Below are positions 1 to 11,257 of a stretch of 64,000 nucleotides of DNA, piece by piece. The translations under genes and the position numbers were made by a program. The notes beneath the pieces were generated by a model. That model was not told the origin of the DNA and did no database searches. It saw only the letters and a program-made list of their open reading frames with translations. Each line of letters begins with the position of its first letter. Position 1 is the stretch's first letter. Origin of the DNA: Mercurialis annua (taxonomy: Eukaryota > Streptophyta > Magnoliopsida > Malpighiales > Euphorbiaceae); the NCBI RefSeq assembly GCF_937616625.2, contig NC_065576.1, forward strand, positions 15,316,501-15,380,500, read 5' to 3'.

Positions 1-478
1 GAAATTAATGATTGGTAGGGTTTAAGAGATTGTAGAAACACTTGTTATATGTCTCAATGAAATTATTCTTGCTTCCTTATCTCCTTTTCCCACTGCTGTA
101 ACCTCACAAACCTTAGCAATAAAACTCAAATTTAACAAATTTCTCATCTGGAAAACTCAAATAATGACCAATATTCAGAGGGGTTGAACAAAGACCAAAT
201 GCTATGCATGTATGTGACAAGCCCTTATCTTTGTTTAAAACTACTTCAGCAATACAAAACTTTCTATGGCATTCAAAAAAATATTCATGTTGTGTTACAG
301 TTCAAGGATGTACTATTTGATATGGAAAAGTGGTGACTCTGACATTACAAAGAAAACTGACTCCAATGTGGGTAAAAACAAACAAATATGAATTGCAATT
401 AGCAACTAGAACAATAAGAATACCTAATCTCACCAGGAACACAGCCTCAACGTTGCGATGCAATCATCAGAATTTTGC
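1..478. other. Region downstream of the PMT gene
   Basis: This is A/T-rich sequence after the stop codon of the minus-strand methyltransferase gene (stop at 479-481), so it should hold its 3' UTR and polyadenylation region. The only open frame here (330-542, plus) overlaps the last exon antisense and has no recognisable domain. I see no other gene. Confidence 0.6.
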
Positions 479-3400
479 TCAACCAATGGCATATGCGAGC
501 GACTCTGACTCTTTAGGCCGCCACATGGATTTTTCAACATAAAGCAATCCCTCCTTGTCCTTAGAGTAGGTCATACGTACCTCCCACTTCATAGACCTCG
601 TTATGTTTTCCAGCTCGGTAATTGTCTCAACATTGTCCCGGACAATTAATTTTCCACCTGGTCTAAGTATCCGATCAACCTCCACAACCACAGATACTAG
701 ACTGCACCTATAAGAACCAAAAAGACAAACATCTGAACACAGGCTATTGAACCGTGGATTATCAAATTACAGGCAATATCAGCAACAAGAAATTCAAAAA
801 TTATCAAATTACAGGCAATACCTGTTTATGATCTTTGAGAAGAGATGATCTGCATGGAGAAGATCATATGTTCTTGGGTAGGTGTTAAATGATTCACACC
901 AATCATGATACATTCCAAAAAGACCACGTTCATAAATTATCGGTAGAGTATCTGGGGAGTCTACTGGGACCACATTCATGACCCACACGTTAATATCCTT
1001 TAGAGCGGCAGCAAAACTGCAAGTAAATAATACAATTCATTTTTAATGTTTGCTTAAGAACCTTAAAAACTACGTAACAGAGGACTAGTAAAATATCCAG
1101 TATAAAGAACAAAATATGCAAGGAGAATAGACAAGTTTTATTTTCTTTGTTTTGCTTGAGAAATTAGCTCTCATCGTTAATAGTATAAGTCATAAGAGAA
1201 AGGATAAATTGCTTACCCTCCATATATAGATCTCATGTCCATGACATTCCTCACAGATGACCATTTTATTCCTAGTCCATTAAGATAGGACTTAGATACC
1301 ACTCGCTTCCAGTGCTCATAGTCTGCAGCAAAATCCTCCGGTTCTGGTTTACCATAAACTCCAATTTTGGAACTCAACATCCAATAAGGAGCTTGCTGCA
1401 ACCTGGCAGGCCATTGCTCTGGCCACTTTGACCCACGTTCTGCTGAATCTACTGGGACCTTGTGCATACATGCTTGTAGTGGTACATTCCTAAGCAAAAT
1501 ACAAAAATACATACAGCTTACTTCAGTAAATGGGCATCAATGGATTGTAGTAATCACTCGTGATATAAACAAGCATTAACACATTCCTTCATTTAAGTTC
1601 AAGGTGATTTTCAGTAACCTTCCTAAATCATATGCATAAATTTGCTTTTTCGCATACGTTCAAAGGAAGAGAACGATATTCACAAGATAGAAATGGTTCT
1701 TATAAGCAAAACTATGAAAAGCAGATCCAAACCAATAAAAAATAAGAGCAGAAAATAAAAGGATTTAAGCTCCTGGTTAAAGTTTATTATTACCAGGAAG
1801 CATTCGGATCATCAGATGCTTCACAGAGAGGAGGCTCTTGTTGTGATCTTTTCTCATAGCAATCATTGGAAGTAGGCTTCCTATATGTCGCTACACCCAC
1901 ACCATTTACTGTATCCTTGGTAATGGAGACAAGTTGCCAGCACATGTCTTTGGTCAGTTTAGTCATAGCTGCAAATAGTTCCAGAAAAAAATACACCCAG
2001 TTAGGATCAATCATAGTGTCTTAAGATATCATTACAGATTTGGTTGTCGAAGCATCTACCTTTCCAAATTTCAACATCTTCCGGAATCTTCTGATAAACA
2101 GGAGTAGCAGACCAAATGAAGAAACCGCCAGGTCGCAACACTCGATTTAACTCCAAAAGAAGTTTACCACCTGCAAGTACAAATTTTTCAATGAATATAT
2201 ATATAAAAGTCGAATTATATTTTAAATTCATCTTTATTGATTCTGTAGCGTGAAAATGCAAAGTAGAATAAAAGAACAGTGTGGGCCTAGCCTAGATGGT
2301 TAAGGCGTCTCCAAGTGCATCAAGAGGTCAAGGGTACGAATCCTACTTCCGTAACTAACAACTAACATATTGAGACTCGAAGAGTCATAAGCTATCTTTG
2401 AAAAAAAAAAAGATCACCACATCCTAGAAGTTTATCTAGCAGAAGAGAATAGAACAAGAAAAAAAAATAAGAATAAAAAACTACATAATCAAAAACCTGA
2501 ATGAGCTAGGTACCTACCTTCGATATGCCATGGGACTCTACATCTTGCACAGTGGACAGCATCAAAAACTCTTGCTGGAAATGGAAGTCTTTGTGTGCCC
2601 ATCACAGCAGATATAGCAGGGATTCCTCTTTCAAGAGCAAATTGGACTTGCGCTTCATGTTCATCTTTAGGAGCAAAAGACATTGCAAGCACATCTCTCT
2701 CAAAGAGATAGCCACCAAAGCTAGCAACTCCACATCCAACATCCAATATCACGCGGGAGCGTTTTCCCCATGCAATGTCGGGCACAGACTGCACGACAGA
2801 TATTTCAATATTAAGATTAAAACAACAGCAGGGCAAATAAAAAAATAAAAAAAATTATGCTCACTCATGGCTAGAAACTACAGTAAGGAAATAAGAAGTT
2901 CAATCTTAGACATTGATTATGCTGAAATTAGAAATAAAATGCCAATTCCCACTATTTTCCTTTTCATATGCTGTTTGGGGAGGGGATCAAAATAGGGGGA
3001 ACTTTTGTTTACGTAAAATAGTATGTGCTCCATGCTGACTTACAAATATATTCATAAATCAATTTTTTTTCTGCAACTATAAATAATTTCCTTACTCATC
3101 CAGTATGAATTGCTCCTCTAATTGAATTAATCGGTCTAGATTCAAACACACTACTTTTTTGCTATGTTTATGGACCTAAATTTTCAAGACTGATGCTTTA
3201 TTTAAGTTCTGTCTCTTGCTTGAAGTTACACTCACTCTGACACTACTTTTGCATTTTTTCCATCAGTTCCTACACCATAACTCCAGGTAGTTTCATCCTA
3301 AAGTACTCCCATCCTTTACTAATACTAAAAGTTGGAAACTCGTTTCCTAAAAAGAAACCCGTTTCCTATATATAAAAAAATTCTTAAATAGTTAAAAAAA

Positions 3401-5519
3401 CTCTAAAAAAGGTTACCTATAAATAAAAGAACCTAATCAATTACTCATAGACTTTATAGATATGGAATTTATTGATATGTTATATTTGTTAGATATTCAA
3501 ATAATTTATCTTATTAATTGTTATAATAGTTTACTTATATGAAAATACATTTTTATAAATAAAATTTAATTATATATATATATTTATATATATTATATAA
3601 TTTTATAACTTTTAATATTTATAAATATACCCCTATATTTTTACTATTACACGTTACCCCCACGTTTCCGTTTCCTATATTTTGAAAAAATCCGTTTCGC
3701 CGTTTCCGTTTCAGTTTCCGTTTCTGTTTCCGTGCAACTTAGTCAAATACCATTCTAAAAATCTAAAGGGCCTAGAAAGAAAAAGAAATAGCAACAGAAA
3801 TGGAATGAGATTTACCACTTGCACATACAAGCTTAATGAATGTATGTCAGACAGAAGAAAATAAAAGCAATGGAAACCGAACGGATTTTACCAAATACAA
3901 GTTCGATGAAACTAATGAAAAAGACACGTCATGTAGCACATTCAAAATCTCTTTAAACATGTATAAAACAATGTGTTCAGGAACATGAAAGAAACTAGGA
4001 GTCAAAGGCATCAAGCTGCATAATAATGAAATTTATACATACAGAAGTTGACAGAAATAAAACTACAAGATACAAGGTTCAAAAAAATATGGGATATGAA
4101 GAGAATGGAGAATAGATAACAATTTTTTTTTCAACAAATTTCACCTCATTTATAAAGTCAATGTAATGGAGAGCACCATGTTTAAACTGCGTCCCACCAC
4201 CAGGAAATGTGAGGAATTCGCCTGAAACTTTCACCCAGTTTTGATGCCCTTTAATTTCAGCTAGTTTTGTGTGAGGAACATTATGATACCATATCTGCAG
4301 AAACAAAATGTATCAGTTGATAATGATAATAAGAAAAGCAAACTGAAAATACAATTGCATGAACTAATTTTGGATACACCTTTTCCCTGCTTTTGGGCCA
4401 CTCAATTGGGCGTTTATAGCCTTCAGGAAGTTGGACAAGGCAGGTTGGAGGCTCTTCAGGACAGTGCCTCTCTCGATGCTCATAGTGCTTAGTAGAGCGT
4501 AGACTCCTAATTGCTTGCAAATTGTCAAGACATGGGATGTAATCAGGTCCAGCAGTGACATTGCACACCTTCCAGTTGTAGATATTTTGCTGATCAGAGG
4601 ATTGTTGAGCTTCTTTCTCGTTCTTTGACTCTGCTGCTTGAGTATTCCATGCCCCACTCTGAGTGGTAGTTTCATTTGAAAGCTCTGAATGATCCCCAGA
4701 AGGAAAAATATCATTAGAACTCTGGTTGTTAGCCTGCCCATCCGTGCTTTTTTCGGACTCCTTATCATCAATAAGATCCACGGACTTCTCATCCGTCTTA
4801 CCATCCTTAGTTTCAATAGAATTATCATCTGATTTTGTGTCAGTATCATCAGTATTAAGTAGCTTCTCTGTCGGAGTGGTCTCGTCTGATTTCAAATCAG
4901 GTTTAGAGTTGGTATCTTGTGTATTTTCTTCAGTATCTTCTTGTCCAGCTGTACCACTTTGAGTATCACCAGAATTTGTTCCCCCAGCTTCTGAGTTTGT
5001 TTCTCCATCTGATGTCTTAGAATCCACATCCTCTGGATTCGAAGTATCAGAAGACGTGTTAGCTTCATCTGGCTTCTCCTCGGGTTTTTCTTCTGGCTTC
5101 TCCTCAGGTTTCTCTTCTGGCTTCTCCTCAGGTTTCTCCTCGGGTTTCTCCCCGGGTTTCTCTTCTGGCTTCTCCTCAGGTTTCTCCTCAGGTCTCTCTT
5201 CGGGCATCTCCTCAGGCTGCTCTTCAAGCTTCGGCTTTTGTGCATCTTGATTGGTAGATGTATTTTCTTCCTGAGGTTGACTTGCACTGCTGTCTCCCTT
5301 CGTTGCATCCTCAGCTCGGCTGTCGGGCACTTGCTGGGGAACATCATTGATCTTCTCCTGAGGAGGCACATCTACAGATTGAGCAGGAACTACAGACGAG
5401 GAAGTCATCATCCACACCCCAACCAAGCAGAGCGCCACAAACACCACAATGGTGACGGTGGAGCAGTAGTTCGTGGATTGCCTCCTCGCATCAATCCTAG
5501 TATATTTTCCTAACGCCAT
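479..5519 (-). CDS. PMT26: Probable methyltransferase, PMT24/25/26 group, 8 exons
   Basis: Exons (minus, in order): 4380-5519, 4145-4294, 2518-2788, 2060-2170, 1794-1968, 1217-1489, 822-1016, 479-707. All junctions are GT-AG and the phases agree, giving 2544 bp and 847 residues. The protein has a short basic N-tail, one membrane anchor (about residues 19-38), a long acidic Lys/Glu/Pro- and Ser/Asp/Thr-rich stem (about 50-320), then the plant-specific DUF248 methyltransferase domain. The SAM-binding motif ILDVGCG lies at about 444-450, followed by [11 protein letters not shown] and [11 protein letters not shown]. Family members are Golgi type II proteins thought to methylate pectin; this is family knowledge and activity is not shown here. 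The length is near Arabidopsis PMT26 (829) rather than PMT24/25 (about 770), and the neighbouring TBL gene supports PMT26. No frameshift or stop was seen, so it looks functional. Confidence 0.95.
2279..2411 (+). mobile_element. tRNA-derived SINE in intron 3 of the PMT gene
   Basis: A tRNA-like head carries an A-box at 2288-2299 (TAGCCTAGATGG) and a B-box at 2333-2343 (GGTACGAATCC, one mismatch to the pol III consensus GGTTCGANTCC), 33 bases apart. An unrelated body follows and ends in TTTG plus an A-run at 2401-2411. This head-body-tail order is that of a plant tRNA SINE, inserted opposite to the gene's direction. No clear target-site duplication was found, so the copy is probably old. Confidence 0.7.
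3320..3745. repeat. A/T-rich insertion with GTTTCC repeats in intron 2 of the PMT gene
   Basis: Intron 2 (2789-4144) contains a strongly A/T-rich stretch bounded by clusters of GTTTCC-type words: several near 3340-3370 and a run of CGTTTCC/GTTTCTG units at 3662-3733 ending CGTGCAAC. A shorter relative (TTTCAATTTCCG ... TTTTCGTGCAG) lies near 59313-59375 in the TBL intron. This suggests a dispersed repeat, perhaps a transposon remnant. Its ends are not defined. Confidence 0.4.
5083..5220 (-). repeat. In-frame Glu-Lys-Pro-Glu-Glu coding repeat in PMT exon 1
   Basis: About eleven tandem 12-15-bp units encode E(K/R)PEE-type pentapeptides and E(K/M)PxE variants, at about residues 100-145 of the methyltransferase stem. 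The units differ at third positions, so the repeat is old rather than freshly expanded. It lies in the non-catalytic stem between the membrane anchor and the DUF248 domain, where length varies between paralogues. Confidence 0.85.
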
Positions 5520-6040
5520 TTTCGTCGATCACTCGTTCAAAATCTAACCCGCCACAGATTAAATCCAAAAACAGCCTATCACATTACAATTGCACTCAAT
5601 TCATATAAGATTAAATAAAAAAAACGTTATGATCTGAAATTAAATGTTAAAAAGAAGACATAAATAAAAGGAATAGCTGCATTAAAGAATCAAAACATGG
5701 TGTAATAATCTAGAGAAATAAAAGACAAAAAATGAAATAGATTTAGATCTGCAGTTGAAATTGAAATTTCAAAGAGACAAGAGCATAAAAATGAGATTAG
5801 ATCAGATGTATATGAGCTGAGTTACCTTAAAATTGTTGTATGAATGTTAATTGTTCATCATTTGTGGGTTGAGGAAGGAGAAGAAATTAAATAATGAAGT
5901 TATGTTATTCCTACAATTAATGGATTGAAAGTGGAAGACAAAAAGAAAGAGTGAGATACTGTGTGAGAGAGACGAGACCCACACACACACAAAGACGCGC
6001 CCACCGTCAAATCAAACACATATAGAACCAAAAATTCATC
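5520..6040 (-). promoter_or_regulatory. 5' leader, probable leader intron and promoter of the PMT gene
   Basis: Upstream of the ATG a plausible 5' UTR intron can be drawn: donor after 5826 (AAG|GTAACT on the minus strand) and acceptor before 5543 (GGGTTAG|ATTTTG). Farther up, 5940-6000 holds GA- and CA-rich tracts (GTGAGAGAGACGAGACC, ACACACACAC) of the kind seen near plant transcription starts. No clear TATA box was identified. The first TIR transposon begins only about 50 bp beyond, so the proximal promoter is short. Confidence 0.45.
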
Positions 6041-6049
6041 TTATTTTAA

Positions 6050-7089
6050 GGCAAAAGGTACAAAAGAAAAAACCCTTCAAGTTTACTCAAAAGTACAAGA
6101 CAGCCACTTAACTTATTTTTGACACAAATAAACCCTCACAGTTCTAAAATCGAACAAAAAACCCCCTCCGTCTATAAAGAACGTTAAGTGGGTGAAGTGG
6201 CACTAGAAAAAAGTTCAAAAATATCCATAATTTTTAAAAATACTAACCAATTTCATATGTCAATTCTTTTTGTACTATCCCACCCGCATAAAAGGTTCAA
6301 AAATACCTTTAACTTATAATACATTCACTCAAACCCTCTTTTCCAATAATTTTAAAAATAAAAAATAAAAAATATCTTTCCGACCTATATTCTGACAATT
6401 TTCCGACCCGCCGCTTTCCGTTATTATCTTTCCCAATCTTCCATGGGGAAGACAGTCTGTTTTCCCCAATCTTCCATGGCTGGTCTTTCTTGGGGAAGAC
6501 AGACCGTGTTTCACATGGAAGATTGGGGAAGACAGATCTGGTCTTCCCCAAACCAGCGATAGTTGGCCTTCTATGGAAGACCAGGAGCAGCTGATCTTCC
6601 ATGGAAGACGAGCAGCACATTTGTGAAAGCGAGTGGTGACGGAGTGCGGCGGCTCTCCGAGGAGGCGGTGCTGGAAATGATTAATTTAATTTTTTATTAA
6701 TTAACTATAATTAGTTTTTAATTGATTTAATAAAAAAATTAATTAAAGTTAATTAGGAAGAAGATGGTCAAATAGTAAAAAAATAATATAAATATAAATT
6801 TGGTAAGTATTTTATAAGTTAAGGGTATTTTTAAACCTTTTATGAGGATGAAATAATACAAAATAAATTAAAATATGAATTTGGTAAGTATTTTAAAAAT
6901 TAAGAGTGTTTTTGAACTTTTTTTTTCTAATGCCACGTCACCCATTTATCATATGTTAGTCAACGGTATGGACAGAGGGAGCTTTTTGTTCGATTTTAGA
7001 ACTATGAGGGTTTATTTGTGCCAAAAATAAGTTAATGGGCTGTCTTGTACTTTTGGATAAACTTGGAGGGCTTTTTTGTACCTTTTGAC
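6050..7089. mobile_element. Long-TIR non-autonomous DNA element TIR-1 (Mutator-like)
   Basis: Arms of about 165 bp (6050-6214 and 6925-7089) are inverted copies at roughly 80-85% identity and end in G(G/T)CAAAAGGTAC. The middle is A/T-rich apart from a G/C-richer stretch at 6410-6660 packed with GGGGAAGAC and CTTCCATGGAAG words. No transposase is present. Flanks TTATTTTAA and TATTTTTTA are similar but not identical, so the duplication has decayed or the end call is off by a base or two. It stands between the PMT promoter and the intergenic region. Confidence 0.75.
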
Positions 7090-7101
7090 TATTTTTTAAT
7101 T

Positions 7102-7830
7102 GGCTTAATTACTTAAAAAAATTCCACCTTCGACTTTTTTTTCGTTTATACCCTCACCTTATAAAAAAGTCATTTGTACCCAATTTTTAATTTTTAAATT
7201 TCATACTAAATGTGCTACGTTATCACTATCCAAAAATACTATAATTGCCTCTTTTCATTTGAAAAAAAGTTTAAGATAATCCTTCAGTTTATATTTATAT
7301 ACTAATTATATGTATAATATAACCTTTTATTTAAGGGTTAATTACATATAAAATCACCACCTTTACACGAATTTTCAAAAATAACACGACCTTTAAAACG
7401 TGTCAATTCAGGGCATCACCTTTCATGTTTTTTCAAAAACAATACGGGCACGTTTTTAGATAAAATTTTGCTGACTTGGACACCCAATGGGAGCTCCACG
7501 TGTCATACCACGTCAACAAAAACACCACTAAAAATATGTTCATGTTCTTTTTGAAAAGAAATGTAAGGTGGTGCCCTGAATTGCCACGTTTTAAAGGTCG
7601 TGTTATTTTTGCAATTTCGTGTAAAGATGGTGATTTTATATGTAATTAACCCTTTATTTAATTGTTTTTAATTTTTTCATCATTTAATACATTAAATTGT
7701 CATTATATTTTTGTATTGGATAGAGATGAAACCTAAAAATTTAAAATTGGGTACAAATGATTTTTTTATAAGGTCAGGGTATAAATGAAAAAAAAAGTTT
7801 AAGGTGCGAGTTTTTTTAAGTAATTAGACC
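7102..7830. mobile_element. Long-TIR non-autonomous element TIR-2 with perfect 9-bp target duplication
   Basis: The inverted arms (about 7102-7206 and 7720-7830) start GG(C/T)(T/C)TAATTACTTAAAAAAA. Both sides are flanked by the same 9 bases, TTTTTAATT (7093-7101 and 7831-7839), the size left by Mutator-superfamily transposition. A younger element occupies 7335-7652; without it and its duplication TIR-2 is 402 bp. It has no coding capacity. Confidence 0.88.
7335..7652. mobile_element. Long-TIR element TIR-3, nested in TIR-2
   Basis: A 318-bp element with arms of about 118 bp, starting GGGTTAATTACATATAAAAT. It is flanked by a perfect 9-bp duplication TTTATTTAA (7326-7334 and 7653-7661). Nearly the whole element folds back on itself, so read-through RNA would form a long hairpin. 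It shares ends, size and much of its arm sequence with TIR-4 at 8071-8389, so the two form one family. Confidence 0.92.
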
Positions 7831-8070
7831 TTTTTAATTTGTATAAACTTTCTTAATTTATACAATTATTATTTATTTAAATAATGTTTTTATATTTGTA
7901 TCAATTTGATCATAGAATTGATGTGTTAAACATAAATTACTTTAGAATCGAGATTTAATTAAAAATACTATTTAATGCTAATAATATTATTATTAATTGT
8001 GATTATGTCGTGCATTAACATTAACTATATAAAAATTACTCAAAACAATAATATTAAGCAGAAAATTTAA

Positions 8071-8389
8071 GGGTTAATTCCATAAAAAATTGCGATCTTT
8101 ACACGAATTTTCATTTTAATCACGACTTTTAAAAATTGCCATATAAAACCATGATCTTTCATTTTTTTTTAAATCTATCACCGACTATTTTTCCGGTAAA
8201 TTTTACTCTTTATTTTTTTTCAAATCTGCCGGATTATGGTGGCCACGTCATCAAAAATACACCAGAAATTGATTTGGTGATAGATTTGAAAAAAAAAATG
8301 AAAGGTTGTGGTTTTATATGACAACTTTTAAAAGTCATGATTAAAATGAAAATTCGTGTAAAGGTCATGACTTTTTATGGAATCAACCC
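8071..8389. mobile_element. Long-TIR element TIR-4, same family as TIR-3
   Basis: A 319-bp element with arms of about 110 bp starting GGGTTRATTCCATAAAAA. It is flanked by a perfect 9-bp duplication AAAATTTAA (8062-8070 and 8390-8398). It matches TIR-3 in length to within one base and shares the CTTTACACGAATTTTC stretch near the end. No transposase is present; any autonomous partner is outside this window. Confidence 0.92.
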
Positions 8390-8603
8390 AAAATTTAATA
8401 TTATTTCTTTATAAGAATGTAAAAATATGCTTGATTATATTTAATTAAAAACTTGATAAATGTTCGCATAACCTCTAAATAGGGTGTAAATAATTTAGTT
8501 GATGAGAATTCTATTGGCTATCTTATTGATACCGACCTAAAATATTATGGACCTCTAGGACTATAATAAGATCGCCAATAACTAGTCACATGCAATAAAA
8601 TAA

Positions 8604-8706
8604 TAAGACCAACTAATCTACATTTCTAGAATGTGGAAGAACATCTCCTAATTTTTAAGACCAACTAATCTATATTTCTGGAATGTGGAAGAACATCTCC
8701 TAATTC
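8604..8706. repeat. 52-bp tandem duplication
   Basis: Two head-to-tail copies begin at 8604 and 8656 (TAAGACCAACTAATCTA...), differing at about two positions. The motif AATGTGGAAGAACATCTCC is in both. It is a local duplication with no evident function. Confidence 0.9.
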
Positions 8707-9029
8707 TGGGAGATGTACTTACTAAAGTAAAACTACTTTATTTTCTGATGATTAAAGATGCATTTACAAAAGATTAATCTTTCTCAACACAATTTATTTA
8801 AATTATTAAATTTTAATAGATATTTAAGTTAAGCATCAGAGTGGTTTCAGATACACAAGCTTAAAACCCTGTGAGATTATTCTATTTTTCGTACAAGTAC
8901 TCGCCTAAATACCTGTGTAAAAGCAGAATTATCATTTAGTGCATTGAGCATAGAACGCACGTCAAATTTAAGTTTAAAAGAAGATAAAATTCAATGATTC
9001 GTTATTTTCACTCGAAGCTAAATATAATT

Positions 9030-9520
9030 TGTTAATGCTTGGTTCGGTTCAGTTCTATTAATGAACAAAATAAAAAAAATTATTTCGGTTCGATTCAATT
9101 CAATTCTTAAAAAATAGAAATTTTAATATGGTTCAGTTCGATTAGTTTGACATTATAAAAATTGGTTTTTGAATCTGTTCGGTTTTGGACAGAAGTTTTT
9201 TCCAATTAAGTTCTAGTATAAACGATTCTGAAATAATTAAACCAAACCTGATGAAAATGACGAGTTTAGTTCGATCTAAAAAATTTACATCCCTAAAATA
9301 GTTCAACTCGATTTTTGAAAAAAAAATATTTAGTTTAGGTCCAATCCGATTTGATATTTTAAAAAATTATATTTTAGTTCGATTCAGTTTTGAACATCAA
9401 TTTTTTTTATTTAATTTTCAATATAAATTGAACTAAAATCATCAAACAAAATAAAAAAAATTGACCACAATGACAAATCTGGTTCAATTTGAAACATTCA
9501 AATCTCTAAAATTTAGATGG
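9030..9520. repeat. Diverged ~215-bp tandem repeat rich in TTCGGTTCGATT words
   Basis: Two weakly similar units lie in tandem. Each runs through TTCGGTTCGATT-like text, a TTGAAC/TAAACC stretch and ends in ATGACRARTYTRGTTC ... CCCTAAAAT or TCTCTAAAAT (near 9290 and 9515). Such words are common at subterminal regions of plant hAT elements, so this may be a decayed non-autonomous hAT dimer. No duplication or terminal repeat could be fixed. Confidence 0.45.
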
Positions 9521-10336
9521 TTTTAAAATAATAACTTTTTTCGATTCGGTTTGGTTTGAATCGACATTACATATCTATAAATGACAATCACTTTAATTTT
9601 TTTGACTTATTAATTGTTTTTAGTTTTTTATCTTTGAAAATTAATGTTTGACAATAATTTTTTTAATAATTAAATATTTATTTATTTATTATTACAATAT
9701 TCAGTTGAATTTTGATTCTCATGTGAATAAAAAGTTCATTTTCATTGTCAATTGGTGAAGAGGAGAATATGTGATTCTCATTGAAGAGGTAATCACATTC
9801 TTATTACTTAAACTATATTTAGTTCATGAAATAAATTTGAAATAGAATAACTATTCCGTATTGAATATCTATTAATTATTTTGGTTTATGGAATAATAAC
9901 TCCATAAAATTGCTATTTCATATTCCTCATAAAAAAAAATAGTTAATTCACTCATTATGGAATGCTTATTTTATTCCATGTTATTCCATATCACAAATTA
10001 AATATGGCTTTAGTGAATTTGGATAAAACAAACATCGATTATAAAAATTACCTATTTTCATTCTCATTCTCCTTTTTTAGGGAACCAAACAGTCTCTCGA
10101 TTAGGGGTGAGTAAAAACCGACTCAAATTGAAAAAGCGAACCGAATTGGATCTAAAAAATTTGTGGAGTGGTTAAAATAATTAAATTGAAGTGATTTAGT
10201 GTAGGATTTTGAAAATAACGGTTTATGGAGTTGATTTGATTTCAGGCCTCGATTAATCGAGCCGAAATAAAAAATGATATTCAAAATGACGTTGTTTTGA
10301 GTATGGGTAAACTCCAAAAAAAAACCCCCCAGCATT

Positions 10337-11257
10337 TTGTAAAACCCCAAATATTTAAATTGTGCCACGTGTCGTAAATTCCAATAAAATTAAATTAATA
10401 TGGATTTAATTTAATATTATGAGGAATTTAGACTAATTTCATTAAGCGTATTAACTGAAATTGAAGAAACGGTTAGAAAATTAAAATAAAAATCCCGTTG
10501 TGGAAATTATTTTGCCAAGGTCTGCGAAATACTTTATAGTAATAATGGTAAAAGTTTCGAGTCAATTGGAGACCTTTTAAAAATTGGACGCGGATGCGTT
10601 TTGGGCTAAATTGTAATTTTTGAAAAGTTTAAGGACCAAAGTGTAAATTAGCCAAATAAACCTCGAGAATAGCAATTAGAAGATTATTGACGGAAAATAA
10701 TAATTTTTGGGATAGTATTATTTATTTGGATATAAATAATACGTATGTAATTGAGTTAAAAGAGAAATAGTTTAAGTTAAAGAAATGAAGGATTAAAGTG
10801 GATTATTGATTATATATATATATGTTGATGATTCAAAGAATGATCCAGAAAATGGAAAGAAGAGTAGCAGGGAAGGAGAAATTTGGCGATCGATTTCGAT
10901 TCGCCGCCGTTTCTCGTCCAAATCGCGCGTTCTTTATATCGATTTGCTCGAAATTCAATCCTCTACAATTTTTAAGCTTCAAATCAAGGTAAGCTCAACG
11001 TTTTAGTTGTGAAAATTAGAGAATAAGGGCTGTTTCGTTTTTAAACGAATTGAATGAATCGTAATCGCGTTTCTATTGTCGTTTTGATGAATTTGGAGTT
11101 GAGTTTGTGTTAAAATGAGATAGGAGCATGACGGAATCGAGTTAGGCATGTCGGAGCGGCCCGGAAGCGGCGTGCAAAAGCACGACCGTACTGTGCACAA
11201 GCACAGCACGGAATGTGATCGCACACCAAGGTGTGCGAGCGCACACCCGTGTGCGAA
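10337..11257 (+). mobile_element. 5' portion of an LTR-B-type LTR, truncated
   Basis: It starts TGTAAAACCCCAAATATTTAAA, a variant of the LTR-B start TGTAATACCCCAAAATATTT, and stays colinear with the full LTR at 35090-37582 (shared features: TTTCGAGTCAAT, GATTATTGACGGAAAATAAT, ATATCGATTTG, AAATCAAGGTAAGCT, AATCGCGTTTCTATT). It breaks off inside the palindromic CACAC block, where the Athila-like element is inserted. The last ~1.4 kb of this LTR is not found on the other side, so it was lost. Confidence 0.75.
11152..11257. repeat. Palindromic GTGTGCG/CGCACAC block of the partial LTR
   Basis: Short imperfect palindromes follow one another, for example GTGCAAAAGCAC, CTGTGCACAAGCACAG and GGTGTGCGAGCGCACACC. 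It occupies the same place as the block at 33081-33222 in the complete family member. More of the same text (GTGTGCGACCGCACAC) resumes at 16464-16522, beyond the inserted Athila-like element. Confidence 0.8.

Larger units (their letters stand above)
8390..10101. other. Intergenic A/T-rich region
   Basis: No gene is supported between TIR-4 and the start of hAT-1. The stretch holds the small tandem repeats listed separately. The rest, including 9600-10080, is A/T-rich sequence without open frames or recognisable motifs. Confidence 0.6.

Noticed and set aside
2279..2350. A functional tRNA gene
   Set aside because: The A- and B-boxes are present, but no acceptor stem or normal anticodon arm can be drawn, and an A-tailed body follows. 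It reads as a SINE head.
4726..5371. Other-frame open frames over PMT exon 1 (Ser/Gly/Phe-rich plus frame, Arg/Lys-rich minus frame)
   Set aside because: They are shadows of the repetitive EKPEE coding region; the PMT frame splices in phase and matches the family.
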